Shown in pieces: positions 17,468 to 26,931 of a stretch of DNA of 64,000 bases (the stretch's first letter is position 1; every line of letters begins with the position of its first letter). The stretch spans positions 19,925 to 83,924 of the forward strand of contig NZ_QIBZ01000010.1 of NCBI RefSeq assembly GCF_003725955.1, written 5' to 3'. This stretch comes from Slackia isoflavoniconvertens. GTDB lineage: Bacteria > Actinomycetota > Coriobacteriia > Coriobacteriales > Eggerthellaceae. Below the pieces are notes generated by a model. It worked only from the letters and a program-made list of their open reading frames with translations. It had not been told where the DNA came from and searched no databases. Made by a program: the position numbers and the translations under genes.

Positions 17468-17654
17468 GGAGCATTCCTTTCCGCAACTCAAATTCCGCAG
17501 GCAAGTATAGCCCAAAGAAAAAGGGAACCCACCCGATTGCGAATGAATTCCCCCACATTTCCCTACCGATAAGATAGGGAATTTCAAAAAAGGGCCGGCA
17601 CGAAGCCAACCCTTTTCAATCGCAAATCTATGCAGTTTTCGCAGCGCAGTTCAA

Positions 17655-18986
17655 CTACAGAATCTGATCGGTTTCCTTGAACTTCACCACATCAACCTTC
17701 TTGGCCGACTTGTAAATGGTCATAGCGCCCCAGTACGCAACACCGGCGAAGATAAGCGAGTTCAGGCCCGGAATGCCAATAGCCAGAATCGAGGAGCCCT
17801 CGCCCACGCAGAACGCGAGCGCCCACACGATAAGCGCGATGGGGTTCCACTTCTCAACCTTCTGAGGCAGCTTGCCCGACGGGCGGGTTTCTTCCAGAAC
17901 AGCACGGTTGCGCTTCAGGATGAAGTAATCAATAACCATGATGCCAGCCGCAGGCGGAATAGCAACGCCAAGCAGCGTCAGGAAGTTCGTGAAGTAGTTG
18001 ATGACGCCGATAACGGAAAGCAGCGTGCCAATGATACCGAGCGTCCAAGTCATGACGTTGCGGTTAATCTTCACGTTGAACAGCGCATTGATGGCAGTGG
18101 CAACGCCAAGGCCCGACGAATACAGGTTCATGTCGTTGAGCTTGACGGTGGAAGCGACGACGATAATCACGCCCAAAACACCCGAAGTCGCCATCATAAT
18201 ATCGGTCACGTTGTCGGTGCCGGTTGCGTGAGCCAGAATAACGGCAAGCAGGTTCATGCCGAGCTCGCCCACGAAAGTGCCGATGAGGGTCATCCAAAAC
18301 ACTTGGGTGCCATTCTTCAGGTAGCGCGCGTAGTCGGGCGTGCAAATGGCGCCCGCGATAAAGCCGCCGGCGACCATGGTAGTAGCCGTGCCGAACGCCA
18401 ACTCGGGACCGGGATGCGGCGAGTTAAGGAATTCGATGAGACTGTGGTCCTGCAGCACAATGGCAGCAGAAATAACGACGGCGGCAATGAACAGCGGCAC
18501 GAACACGGTAGCAAAGCGGGCAATCCAACGAATGCCAGCAATAACCAGAAGCGTAATACCCAAGCCGGTAATGATTGCCCAAATGGGGAAATTCAGCACG
18601 CCGGTGATGGAAAGCATGCCTTCAGCGAACACGGAGTTCTGAACGCCGAACCAGCCAACCATCGAAATGGCAACGACGCCGCCCAAAATAGCTGAACCAT
18701 TTTTGCCGAGGCCGCACCAGCGAGACAGCAAGCTCGTCGAAAGGCCTTCGCGAGCGGCCGCGGTGCCGAGTGCCCAGCTTACGACCTGCAGAATAACCGA
18801 GCCGAGCATGGTTGCCCAGAATGCGCCCCAAAACGTCATACCATAGCCAAGTGTTGCACCCAAAACCAGCTGGGAGACGCAGCAAATGGCGCCAATACGA
18901 ATCATCAAAATTTGCCAGAGCGGTTGCTTGGCTCCCTCAGGAACGCGCGACAGTGAGTAGTCGTTGTCGATGGGTTCGTTCGCCAT
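17655..18986 (-). CDS. NCS1-family nucleobase permease (CodB-like, 443 aa)
   Basis: ATG 18986 with GAAAGAAGGGGG upstream is chosen over a longer frame (19109) whose N-terminus is unlike membrane proteins. The protein has about 12 hydrophobic helices and the NCS1 pattern (SRVPEGAKQPLWQILMIRIG at the start, TPDYARYLKNGTQV in the middle, PPAAGIMVIDYFILKRNR late). It probably imports cytosine or a related purine/pyrimidine by proton or sodium symport. No deaminase gene is adjacent. A good promoter lies directly upstream, so it is likely monocistronic. Confidence 0.88.
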   Translation of the reverse strand: MANEPIDNDYSLSRVPEGAKQPLWQILMIRIGAICCVSQLVLGATLGYGMTFWGAFWATMLGSVILQVVSWALGTAAAREGLSTSLLSRWCGLGKNGSAILGGVVAISMVGWFGVQNSVFAEGMLSITGVLNFPIWAIITGLGITLLVIAGIRWIARFATVFVPLFIAAVVISAAIVLQDHSLIEFLNSPHPGPELAFGTATTMVAGGFIAGAICTPDYARYLKNGTQVFWMTLIGTFVGELGMNLLAVILAHATGTDNVTDIMMATSGVLGVIIVVASTVKLNDMNLYSSGLGVATAINALFNVKINRNVMTWTLGIIGTLLSVIGVINYFTNFLTLLGVAIPPAAGIMVIDYFILKRNRAVLEETRPSGKLPQKVEKWNPIALIVWALAFCVGEGSSILAIGIPGLNSLIFAGVAYWGAMTIYKSAKKVDVVKFKETDQIL

Positions 18987-19120
18987 GGAGACCAACCCCC
19001 TTCTTTCTTTACGGTAGTGTTCCGAATACGACCGACGGTCTTCGAAGCGAACGTCGCGCACCGCAGGCGTGGCCAACCCGCACGCGACGGCCCTTTCGGC
19101 GACCGTCAAATTAAAGCGAG

Positions 19121-19154
19121 ATTATACACTGTTACTTTAGTGTGACAGAGTAAC
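19121..19154 (-). promoter_or_regulatory. Promoter and dyad upstream of the NCS1 permease
   Basis: On the minus strand a perfect TATAAT (19121-19126) lies 16 bases from CTGTCA (19143-19148). A dyad GTTACT/AGTAAC (19131-19136 and 19149-19154) overlaps the spacer and -35 region, so a repressor could block this promoter. Confidence 0.5.
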
Positions 19155-19201
19155 AAGTTTGTTAACACCCCTATATATGGGAATTTCTAGCAGCTGAACA
19201 C

Positions 19202-19226
19202 AAAAGGGGCCCAAAGGCCCCTTTTT
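19202..19226. terminator. Bidirectional terminator-like hairpin
   Basis: AAAAGGGGCC, a short loop, and GGCCCCTTTTT form a stem with A-run and T-run on both sides, so it can stop transcription on either strand. It is the first candidate stop for carAB transcripts, 320 bp after carB. Confidence 0.72.
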
Positions 19227-19228
19227 GG

Positions 19229-19545
19229 AAGAGATGTTGCAATTCTACACGACAGGCGAGCGGCTCTTTTGTTCCGCCGAGCGGAAAATGCGCAGCGTGG
19301 CCGCACTCGCGTGCAAGCAAGCACCCCATGCCGCCTTAATTGACGCCCTGGCTCAACACCCCGAACCACGTTCGCCGCGTGCTCGGCCGCATAGCCCGCC
19401 CCGCGACTAGCCGCAATCTGAGTTTTCGTTTGACGGCTAGCCAGGCAACCGGACAGCCCGGCCAACAAGCCAACCAATCAATTAGCGGGCCGGCCGGCCA
19501 GTCAGTAAGCCAACCAGCCAGCCCGTCAACCTTTCAGCTTGCCGT
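19229..19545. other. Non-coding stretch with 4-base periodic sequence
   Basis: No gene is supported. From about 19437 to 19535 the sequence is a patchwork of CCAA, CCAG, GGCC, AGTC and AATC tetramers (e.g. GCCAACCAATCAATTAGC, then GGCCGGCCGGCCAGTCAGTA), giving a marked four-base rhythm. This looks like a decayed simple-sequence repeat. Confidence 0.5.
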
Positions 19546-22500
19546 TTACTTCACCTCGTACTGCGGCAAATCTTGCAGCGCGATTACCGGCAAACCATAC
19601 GGATTCTCGTCAAGCGCTTCAAGCGCAGCCGTAAACGCGCTTGCGCCCGAAAGCGCGGTCACGCACGTCACGCCATGCTTCACAGCTTCAGTGCGCATGA
19701 AGTACCCATCGCCACGCGTTTCCGAACCATATGGTGTATTCACGATAAGCGCGATTTCGCCATTGGAAATCATGTCGCCAACATTGGGATGCGGCTCGGA
19801 AATCTTGCGTACGACCTCACAGCGCACGTTTCCGCCACGCAGCGTGCGCGCGGTGCCTTCAGTCGACACAATGCGGAAGCCCAAACGCTGAATCGTGCGT
19901 GCGATGGGAAGAATATGACGCTTGTCGCGATCGCATACCGAAATGAACACGGTGCCTTCCTTCGGCAGCTCGTAGCTCACGGCGAGCTGCGTTTTCGCAT
20001 AAGCCTCGGGATACGTGCTCGCGATGCCCATGACCTCGCCCGTCGATTTCATCTCGGGGCCCAGCACCACGTTCGCGCCCGGGAAGCGACCCCACGGCAT
20101 AACGGCTTCCTTCACGCAGAAGTAATCCATACGGCGATCGTCAGCCGGCAAGCCCAGGCTTTCGATGCTGCGACCGCTCATGATAAGCGCCGCGCACTTC
20201 GCCAGGGGCACACCGGTCGACTTCGACACGAACGGCACCGTGCGGCTCGCGCGCGGGTTCGCCTCAATGACATAAATCGTCTCGCCTTTGATGGCGTACT
20301 GCACATTGAGCAGGCCGCGCACGCCCAGGCGCAGCGCCAGACGACGCGTGATGTCGCGCAGCTCGCCGACCAAACGGTCGCTGAACGAGAACGGCGGAAT
20401 GCAGGTGGCCGAGTCGCCCGAGTGGATGCCAGCTTCCTCAATATGCTCGAGCACGCCGCCCACATACACCTGCTCGCCGTCGCACAGCGCGTCAACGTCA
20501 CATTCGATAGCGCCCTCGAGGAAGCGGTCCAAATACACCGGATGATCAGGAGAGATGCGCGTTGCCTCGGCCATGAAGGTGCGCAGATGCGACGGGTCGT
20601 AGGCGATTTCCATACCGCGGCCGCCGAGCACGTAGCTCGGGCGAACGAGCAGCGGGAACCCAATGCGATTGGCGACGCGTTCGGCTTCCTCGAAGCCCGT
20701 GGCCATACCTGCGGCGGGGTACGTGATGTCGAGCTCGTCGAGCACCGCGCTGAAACGTTCGCGGTCTTCGGCCAGGTCAATCGCCTCGGGGCTCGTGCCC
20801 ATAATGGTCACGCCCGATTCCTGGAGCGCATGCGCGAGCTTCAGCGGCGTTTGGCCACCGAGCGTCACCACAACGCCGTCGGGCTGCTCAACATCGACGA
20901 TGTCCATGACGTCTTCGTAGGTGAGCGGCTCAAAATACAGACGGTCGCTCGTGTCGTAGTCGGTGGACACGGTTTCGGGGTTGCAGTTCACCATGATGGT
21001 TTCATAGCCGGCCTCGTGCAGCGCGTAGCTCGCATGCACGCAGCAGTAGTCGAACTCAATGCCCTGGCCAATACGGTTGGGACCTGCGCCCAAAATCATG
21101 GCTTTAGGCTTGTCGACGGACACGATTTCAGAATCGCCGAAGCTCGGCGCCGCGCCCGCTGCCGCAACATGGGGCGTTTCGTAGGTCTTGTAGTGGTATT
21201 CGGTTTTGCCCGCGAATTCGGCCGCGCACGTGTCGACGGTTTTGAACGTAGGCACAACGCCAAGGCCCTTGCGATAGGCACGCACAATAACTTCTTTCGT
21301 GCCCGTGAGGTGGGCGATTTGAGCATCGGAAAAACCGTATTGTTTCGCGATGCGCATAGCCGGCGCGTCGAGGTCTTCCAGGCGCAGACCTTCGAGCTGG
21401 TTTTGCACAGCGGCCATATCGGCGATGCGATGCAGGAACCACGGGTCGATGCCGCACGCCTCGTGCACCGCATCAACGGTCCAACCGCGACGCAGAGCCT
21501 CGGCCACATAGAAGATGCGATCTTCCGTGGGGCGTGCCACGCATCCATCAAAATGCTCTTCGTCGAAATCGTCTTTGCCATCGGCGCCCAGACCCGCGCG
21601 GCCGTTTTCCAGCGAGCGCATGGCCTTGCCGAACGCTTCCTCAAACGTGCGGCCGATGCTCATGATTTCGCCCACGGCCTTCATACGCGTGGACAGCGTG
21701 GTGTCGGTACCCTTGAATTTCTCGAATGCGAAACGCGGCACCTTCACCACGCAATAGTCGATAGAGGGCTCGAAGCATGCTGGCGTGACGCGTGTGATGT
21801 CGTTCGTGATTTCATCGAGCGTGTAGCCCACGGCCAGGCGCGCAGCAGCTTTCGCGATGGGGAAACCGGTCGCCTTCGACGCGAGCGCCGATGAGCGGCT
21901 CACGCGCGGGTTCATTTCGATGACGATCAGGCGGCCGTTTTTCGGGTTGAGCGCGAACTGCACGTTCGAGCCGCCCGTTTCGACGCCGATTTTCTCCAGG
22001 ATCGCGAGCGAGGCCACGCGCATGCGCTGGTATTCCACGTCGGAAAGCGTTTGCGCAGGCGCCACCGTAATAGAGTCGCCGGTATGCACGCCCATGGCAT
22101 CAACGTTTTCGATAGAGCACACGATGATGCCGTTGCCGGCCTTATCGCGCATGACTTCCATCTCGTATTCTTTCCAGCCGATGATGCTTTCTTCCACAAG
22201 CACCTCGCCGGCGGGAGAAAGCTCCAGACCCTGCGCCACAATCTCGCGCAGCTCCTGCTCGTCGTAGGCGATGCCGCCGCCCGCGCCGCCGAGCGTGAAG
22301 CTCGGGCGAAGCACGCAGGGGTAGCCCACCTTGCCGGCAAGCTCAACGGCATCTTCAACGGAGTACGCATAGCCGCTGCGCGCGCATTCCAAACCAATTT
22401 CTTCCATGGCCTCGGCGAACAGCTTGCGGTCTTCGCCGCGCTCAATAGCCGCCAAATCGCAGCCAATCATTTCGACGCCATATCGATCGAGCACGCCCGA

Positions 22501-22812
22501 TTTCGCCAGCTCAACGGCCGCATTCAGACCCGTTTGGCCACCAAGGGTAGGCAGCAGGGCGTCGGGATGTTCTTTAGCGATAACGCGCTCGATGAACTCA
22601 GCGGTAATGGGTTCCACATAGGTGCGATCGGCCAAGCTGGGATCGGTCATGATGGTAGCGGGGTTCGAATTTACGAGCACCACTTCATAGCCGTCTTCCT
22701 TGAGCACCTTGCACGCCTGAGCACCCGAGTAGTCGAACTCGCACGCCTGGCCAATAACGATGGGGCCCGAGCCAACAACGAGAATGCGTTTGATGTCGGT
22801 ACGTTTGGGCAT
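19546..22812 (-). CDS. carB: Carbamoyl-phosphate synthase large subunit
   Basis: 1088 residues, the expected length for CarB. Both ATP-grasp halves are present: the first with [11 protein letters not shown] and [20 protein letters not shown], the second with [16 protein letters not shown] and [22 protein letters not shown]-terminal MGS-like allosteric domain follows ([36 protein letters not shown]). It makes carbamoyl phosphate from bicarbonate, ATP and ammonia supplied by CarA, for pyrimidine and arginine synthesis. Its ATG follows the carA stop by 3 bp, and GGAGGCC within the carA end is its ribosome site. Confidence 0.98.
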   Translation of the reverse strand: MPKRTDIKRILVVGSGPIVIGQACEFDYSGAQACKVLKEDGYEVVLVNSNPATIMTDPSLADRTYVEPITAEFIERVIAKEHPDALLPTLGGQTGLNAAVELAKSGVLDRYGVEMIGCDLAAIERGEDRKLFAEAMEEIGLECARSGYAYSVEDAVELAGKVGYPCVLRPSFTLGGAGGGIAYDEQELREIVAQGLELSPAGEVLVEESIIGWKEYEMEVMRDKAGNGIIVCSIENVDAMGVHTGDSITVAPAQTLSDVEYQRMRVASLAILEKIGVETGGSNVQFALNPKNGRLIVIEMNPRVSRSSALASKATGFPIAKAAARLAVGYTLDEITNDITRVTPACFEPSIDYCVVKVPRFAFEKFKGTDTTLSTRMKAVGEIMSIGRTFEEAFGKAMRSLENGRAGLGADGKDDFDEEHFDGCVARPTEDRIFYVAEALRRGWTVDAVHEACGIDPWFLHRIADMAAVQNQLEGLRLEDLDAPAMRIAKQYGFSDAQIAHLTGTKEVIVRAYRKGLGVVPTFKTVDTCAAEFAGKTEYHYKTYETPHVAAAGAAPSFGDSEIVSVDKPKAMILGAGPNRIGQGIEFDYCCVHASYALHEAGYETIMVNCNPETVSTDYDTSDRLYFEPLTYEDVMDIVDVEQPDGVVVTLGGQTPLKLAHALQESGVTIMGTSPEAIDLAEDRERFSAVLDELDITYPAAGMATGFEEAERVANRIGFPLLVRPSYVLGGRGMEIAYDPSHLRTFMAEATRISPDHPVYLDRFLEGAIECDVDALCDGEQVYVGGVLEHIEEAGIHSGDSATCIPPFSFSDRLVGELRDITRRLALRLGVRGLLNVQYAIKGETIYVIEANPRASRTVPFVSKSTGVPLAKCAALIMSGRSIESLGLPADDRRMDYFCVKEAVMPWGRFPGANVVLGPEMKSTGEVMGIASTYPEAYAKTQLAVSYELPKEGTVFISVCDRDKRHILPIARTIQRLGFRIVSTEGTARTLRGGNVRCEVVRKISEPHPNVGDMISNGEIALIVNTPYGSETRGDGYFMRTEAVKHGVTCVTALSGASAFTAALEALDENPYGLPVIALQDLPQYEVK

Positions 22813-22815
22813 TGT

Positions 22816-24231
22816 CTAGGCCTCCTTCGAGCCGAAGACCCAACCAGCGAGGCGGTCTTGCGAAATGTTGATGTTCAGGTAGTCGGCGTCGCCGTCCATC
22901 AGGCGGCAAAACGCCGTGAACAGGTAGTGCGCATCGGTGGGACCAGGATTGGCCTCGGGATGGTACTGCACCGAGAAAGCATTCTGGTCGAGCAGCTGAA
23001 TGCCTTCGCATGTGCCGTCGTTCAAGTTAACGTGCGTCAGGCGAATGCGGCCGAAGCGCTCGTTTTCAACGACGGGGGCAATGCGGCGCTGCGACCAGAA
23101 GCGAAGGTCGCCGTCGGCCGTATGCTCGGCCACGCCGCCCGAAAGTTCGGGCACAAGCTTGCCGAGGCTCGGGAACACCAGGCCGAAGCCGTGGTTCTGC
23201 GCGGTAATTTCCACCTGGCCGCTCACGAGGTTCATGACGGGCTGGTTGCCGCCGCGATGGCCGAACTTGAGCTTTTCCATTTCGCCGCCGCTTGCAAGGC
23301 TAATCATCTGGTGGCCCAGGCAAATGCCAAACACCGGCACCTTGCCAATAAGCTCGCGCGCCTGCTCGTAAGTTTCGGTCACGGCATCGGGGTCGCCCGG
23401 GCCGTTGGAGAGGAAGACGCCGTCGGGTTCCATGGCAAGCACGTCGGCAGCGGGAGTGTCCCACGGCACGACGGTAAGGTCGCAGCCCACACGCACGAGG
23501 CCCACGAGAATCGACTCTTTCACGCCGCAGTCATACGCAACCACGTGATATTTCTTCGGCGCGGGAGCCGCCACGGCGAACGCCTGGCTTTCAGGCACCT
23601 TATCGAACGATTCCGTGGCGGCGCGGCTCACGGTTTTGGCGAGGTTGCGGCCCACCAGGCTCGGAGCTGCGGCGACCTTTTCCGCGAGCGAAGCAGCGTC
23701 AAGATCTTCGGTGGATAAAATAGCGGTCTGCGCACCGAAATCGCGAATATGGCGAACGAGCGCACGAGTATCGATGCCCTCGATAGCCACAATGTTCTCG
23801 CGCTCGAGGAATTCGGGCAGGCTCATGCTCGAACGCCAATTCGAAGGGGTGCGGCACATGTCATGCACGACCAAGCCACGCAGAGCGGGCTTGGCCGACT
23901 GCGTGTCGTCGAGGTTCACACCGTAGTTGCCAATCTGGGGATACGTCATCGTGACAATCTGGCCCGCATACGAAGGGTCGGTAATAACCTCAAGATAGCC
24001 CTCGAGCGATGTGTTGAAGCAAATCTCGCCCGTAACTTCGCCCGGGGCACCGCATGCCCAGCCGTCGAATCGGGTTCCGTCCTCCAATAACAAAATAGCC
24101 GCCTTGCGAGCTTTTTTGCTCGTGGCGGCTATAAGTTTCTCTGCAATTGTCATGGCTTTGGCCCCTTCTTGGCCAGCTGCCAACACTGTTGCCGCAGACA
24201 CGTGCCCTGTGGCGGTTTGGGTAGCTTCCAT
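22816..24231 (-). CDS. carA: Carbamoyl-phosphate synthase small subunit, N-terminally extended
   Basis: The glutaminase subunit (471 residues from ATG 24231, AAAAGGAG upstream). The conserved core begins near residue 43 (KKARKAAILLLEDGTRFDGWACG), so there is an N-terminal extension of about 45 residues relative to typical CarA (about 380 aa). A second start at 24153 (MTIAEKLIAATSKK) has AAGGGG upstream and would remove most of it. The class I glutamine amidotransferase motif GICLGHQM supplies the catalytic Cys, and YHPEA the His/Glu. A C-terminal stretch after the triad is also longer than usual. Co-transcribed with carB. Confidence 0.95.
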   Translation of the reverse strand: MEATQTATGHVSAATVLAAGQEGAKAMTIAEKLIAATSKKARKAAILLLEDGTRFDGWACGAPGEVTGEICFNTSLEGYLEVITDPSYAGQIVTMTYPQIGNYGVNLDDTQSAKPALRGLVVHDMCRTPSNWRSSMSLPEFLERENIVAIEGIDTRALVRHIRDFGAQTAILSTEDLDAASLAEKVAAAPSLVGRNLAKTVSRAATESFDKVPESQAFAVAAPAPKKYHVVAYDCGVKESILVGLVRVGCDLTVVPWDTPAADVLAMEPDGVFLSNGPGDPDAVTETYEQARELIGKVPVFGICLGHQMISLASGGEMEKLKFGHRGGNQPVMNLVSGQVEITAQNHGFGLVFPSLGKLVPELSGGVAEHTADGDLRFWSQRRIAPVVENERFGRIRLTHVNLNDGTCEGIQLLDQNAFSVQYHPEANPGPTDAHYLFTAFCRLMDGDADYLNINISQDRLAGWVFGSKEA

Positions 24232-24339
24232 TTGCGTCTCCTTTTCGGTCTCTCGGTACCGGTTTAAAGGCACTTTCGCTCCAAATTGCATATTTATAAC
24301 GAAAAGTGTATTAAACAACCCTTGATTTGCATTTGGGCG

Positions 24340-24345
24340 ATTATA
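24340..24345 (-). promoter_or_regulatory. Possible -10 box of carAB
   Basis: TATAAT on the minus strand about 110 bp upstream of the carA start. A convincing -35 at the correct spacing is not visible, so this is only a candidate. Confidence 0.3.
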
Positions 24346-24427
24346 ACGGCGAATCCCGTCTATGGGAGAAATTTCTATAATCCACCACACTAAAGCGCGG
24401 TGAGCGGCGACGTAAATCAGAATGCGA

Positions 24428-24610
24428 TTTTCTGCCAAAAGTTGCGAATTCGGGGGCTTGGCAAAAGTGCGAGCCCGTTGCTTTAGTCATATATCCCCAG
24501 GTCGCGGTTAGGCCATGTTAACAATTCGTGGGACAATTAGCCTTTTCAACAGCGTATTCCCTTGAAAAAGGGCGTTTCATGCCCCCGAATTCGCAACTTT
24601 TGGCAGAAAA
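24428..24610. repeat. Perfect 30-bp inverted repeat upstream of carA
   Basis: The 30 bases at 24428-24457 are the exact reverse complement of 24581-24610. Each arm starts TTTTCTGCCAAAAG and ends with GGGGGC toward the centre. The arms enclose 123 bp with no gene. The layout resembles a MITE or other small mobile or palindromic unit. Confidence 0.8.
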
Positions 24611-25158
24611 CAGAGGAATCATTTACGCTGAGCCCGAAAGGCGGGGGCACGAACAAAAAAAGTTGGACCGATAACATCAGCCCAGATTGGAGTTTGTATG
24701 CATACGAAAGAACACGTCGAGCCGCTCATCGTCCGCGTCAGCGCCTGAGCGCAAAACCCACGTAGCGGCTAAACTGCGTCGCGGCGCGTATTGCTCCGAA
24801 AGCGTCATCTTGGCAAAAACGCTTCTCACGTGACGGTGCGCCTTCGCTGCTCAGCGACGCGCCTCATCTAACGACATGTCTTACCTGGCAACATGTCCGC
24901 CTAGCGGGGCGTCTTGTCTAATAAGGCATACCGCCCAGTAGCACGTCCTCCCTGCGGTGCGCACCCCATCCAGCAGCACATCCCGCCTAGCGACGCAGTG
25001 CATCTGGCAAGCACTTCTCACCTGGCGGCGCTTCGTGCCTTATGGTACGCCCCGCCCAACGGCCGATAATACAGCGAGTCCCGTGGCAGTCGTGCCGCCA
25101 CGGGACTCGTCAAACCATATTCAAATGAGGCTAGCAGAAAAGCAGCAGGGGCAAAAGC
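24611..25158. other. Non-coding region between carA and azlD
   Basis: No gene is supported. Apart from the repeat array described separately, the sequence before 24800 contains only short open frames without ribosome sites. The stretch 25070-25110 contains a weak dyad around GTGGCAGTCGTGCCGCCAC that could act as a terminator for azlCD (minus strand). Confidence 0.5.
24803..25064. repeat. Degenerate ~17-bp tandem repeat array
   Basis: Reading on the plus strand, about 15 consecutive units of 16-19 bp share an approximate pattern TC-NN-RCCTAGCGRCRCG. Examples are TCCGCCTAGCGGGGCG, TCCCGCCTAGCGACGCA, TTCTCACCTGGCGGCGC and TCTTACCTGGCAACATG. The units diverge from each other by several bases, so the array is old. 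It is not open in any single frame over its length. Confidence 0.6.
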
Positions 25159-25497
25159 CTACAACAGCGCAGGCACATACGTGAGCACAGCGAGCATGCC
25201 AACACCCACTACGATGCAAGCCGCCATCGATTTCGTCTTCGCACCCACCACGAGCACCACAGCGGCAGCCAACAGAGGCATGCCCCACAGCGCGATGTCG
25301 CCCGAAGCGACTTTCGCGGGATCAAACAGGTCATTCGTCACCAGGGCGGCAAAAGCCGCGGGCGGAATGAAATTCAGCGCACGCACAAACCGTTCAGGCA
25401 ATTGTTTGCCCTTGAGCAAGAAGATGGGAAGGCAGCGGCAGGCGAGCATACACGCCAGGCACACGCCAAAAATAATGAGGAAGCTCGTAACGTCCAT
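25159..25497 (-). CDS. azlD: Branched-chain amino acid exporter subunit AzlD
   Basis: 112 residues with four hydrophobic helices and the AzlD signature near the start (MACRCLPIFLLKG-like CLACMLACRCLPIFLLKGKQLP, then FIPPAAFAALV). It is the small partner of AzlC in exporting branched-chain amino acids or analogues. The ATG lies 3 bp after the azlC stop and uses GGGGGAGTAG inside the azlC end as ribosome site. Confidence 0.9.
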   Translation of the reverse strand: MDVTSFLIIFGVCLACMLACRCLPIFLLKGKQLPERFVRALNFIPPAAFAALVTNDLFDPAKVASGDIALWGMPLLAAAVVLVVGAKTKSMAACIVVGVGMLAVLTYVPALL

Positions 25498-25500
25498 TAC

Positions 25501-26352
25501 CTACTCCCCCACTTTCATAGTCGTGTTGCGATTATCGTGGTGCACGCTCGAAAATGCAAACGCGGCACCCACGCCCACAAGCGCTCCGATCAAAATGGCG
25601 GGACCAGCAAGGCCCACGCATTTGCAGGCAATGACACCCGCGATGGAGCCAAACACGGCGACCAGATTTGCAGGAGTCACTTTCTGCATGCACAGCAAGC
25701 AAATGAACAGCGACGTCATGGCAAACGAAGCGAGTGCGGTGGGCAGCGAGATCGCCGAACCGATGAGTGCACCCGCGACATTGGAAACGGTCCACGACGT
25801 AAGCGAGAACAAATTCACGAGCAAGGCGTGCTTCACCGACCAGTTGCCATTAATCATGCGCGCCAAATTCACGCCGAAGCTCTCGTCGGTTACCGTGGCG
25901 CCGAAAATGAACGCCAGGCGCTTGCCCGCGCTGCCGCAGAATTGCGAAAGCGATGCACCATAGAGCATTTGGCGCGTGTTCACAAGCGCGACGCTGGCGA
26001 TAATGGCCGAAATCGGGTTGCCCGCGAGCCACATATTGGGAATCATGTATTGGCCAGCGCCTGAATAGAACAGCAGGCTCATTATCGCAATCATCCACAC
26101 GTCCATGCCAGCAGCCACGCCCAAGATGCCGCACGGAATGCCCAGCACGATATAGCCGAGCACAATGGGCCATGCGGCCTGGAAGGCCTCTTTTTGCATA
26201 GCGGCAGAGACGCCGCTTTTATGAGCGACGCTCGTTTCGGCAACAACGGGTTCGGATGCGGCCGATTCAACGACGCCCGATTCAGCGCCGTCTCGTTCGG
26301 CGGCGGCAGATTCAACCGCCGCCTGATTTTGTTTCAAATTTGTTTCAGACAT
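25501..26352 (-). CDS. azlC: Branched-chain amino acid exporter subunit AzlC
   Basis: From ATG 26352 the protein has 283 residues: a hydrophilic, Ala/Glu/Val-rich N-terminal tail of about 50 residues, then a typical AzlC membrane domain (FQAAWPIVLGYIVLGIPCGILG, GAGQYMIPNMW, NTRQMLYG, TDESFGVNLAR). The tail is longer than in most AzlC proteins. There is no Shine-Dalgarno, and the promoter -10 lies only 9 bp before the ATG, which suggests a leaderless mRNA. AzlD follows directly. Confidence 0.9.
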   Translation of the reverse strand: MSETNLKQNQAAVESAAAERDGAESGVVESAASEPVVAETSVAHKSGVSAAMQKEAFQAAWPIVLGYIVLGIPCGILGVAAGMDVWMIAIMSLLFYSGAGQYMIPNMWLAGNPISAIIASVALVNTRQMLYGASLSQFCGSAGKRLAFIFGATVTDESFGVNLARMINGNWSVKHALLVNLFSLTSWTVSNVAGALIGSAISLPTALASFAMTSLFICLLCMQKVTPANLVAVFGSIAGVIACKCVGLAGPAILIGALVGVGAAFAFSSVHHDNRNTTMKVGE

Positions 26353-26361
26353 AGTGCCGTG

Positions 26362-26390
26362 ATTATAGAAGGGCGCTGCCGCTTTTCCAA
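26362..26390 (-). promoter_or_regulatory. Promoter of azlCD placed for a leaderless transcript
   Basis: TTGGAA (26385-26390) and a perfect TATAAT (26362-26367) are separated by 17 bases on the minus strand. The azlC ATG starts 9 bases after the -10 box, so transcription should begin at or within a base or two of the start codon. Confidence 0.7.
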
Positions 26391-26465
26391 CCGTCACGCA
26401 CAGATATTTCACGCTCGCCAGGACGTATTTGGGTTGTAGAGGCGCACCACCAGCACGAACCCGCC

Positions 26466-26496
26466 ACCTGTTAAATGCTCGTAGCGTTTAACAGGT
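26466..26496 (+). repeat. 31-bp dispersed palindrome, copy 1
   Basis: Stem of 14 bp (one G-T wobble) closing on the loop CGT; outer arms ACCTGTTAAA and TTTAACAGGT. Orientation called plus by the loop CGT. It forms an inverted pair with copy 3. Confidence 0.9.
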
Positions 26497-26559
26497 TCTC
26501 CTCGCGCGCGTTCCAACCTCCCATGCCTGCCATCAGTTACTACCCGCTAAATGTTCGAC

Positions 26560-26590
26560 ATCTGCTAAGTGCTCGTAGCATTTAGCAGGT
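26560..26590 (+). repeat. 31-bp dispersed palindrome, copy 2 (diverged)
   Basis: Same loop and orientation as copy 1, with changes in both arms (ATCTGCTAAG and TTTAGCAGGT). The changes are partly compensatory, so most of the stem can still form. Confidence 0.82.
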
Positions 26591-26847
26591 TTTCCACAGC
26601 AGATTCCCCGCAATGCGCTTCCCTATAGCGAACCTCCCATAGTGGACCCCCCCTCACAACAGGCCCCATAGCGGAACTCCCCAGCACCTGCCGTAACCGC
26701 AAACAGCTCGCCATCTGACAGAGGAATGCGAACTGTACGCGAGAACGCAGAGACACGAGCTAAGGACAGCCGGCGGCACGTCATGAAATCGGAGCAAAGT
26801 CCAAACCGCCTCGAACAAAACCAAAACGCACTAAAGCTGGAACTGAA

Positions 26848-26878
26848 ACCTGTTAAACGCTACGAGCATTTAACAGGT
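26848..26878 (-). repeat. 31-bp dispersed palindrome, copy 3
   Basis: Opposite orientation (loop ACG) to copies 1 and 2. Arms identical to copy 1 after reverse complementing. Confidence 0.9.
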
Positions 26879-26931
26879 TTCGACGCATCAAACAGCGACC
26901 CATGCTTCAGCCCGCCCGGGCTTGGTGCAAC

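Larger units (their letters stand above)
26413..26931. other. Intergenic region holding three palindromic repeats
   Basis: 519 bp between azlC and the NhaC-type antiporter. No gene is supported. It contains three copies of the 31-bp dispersed palindrome (listed separately). Confidence 0.7.

Noticed and set aside
24562..24765. Short plus-strand frame running through one arm of the 30-bp inverted repeat
   Set aside because: Composition not protein-like and the start lies inside non-coding repeat sequence.
24803..25064. CRISPR array
   Set aside because: Units are degenerate throughout, 16-19 bp long and directly adjacent; there is no constant repeat with unique spacers, and no cas genes are present.
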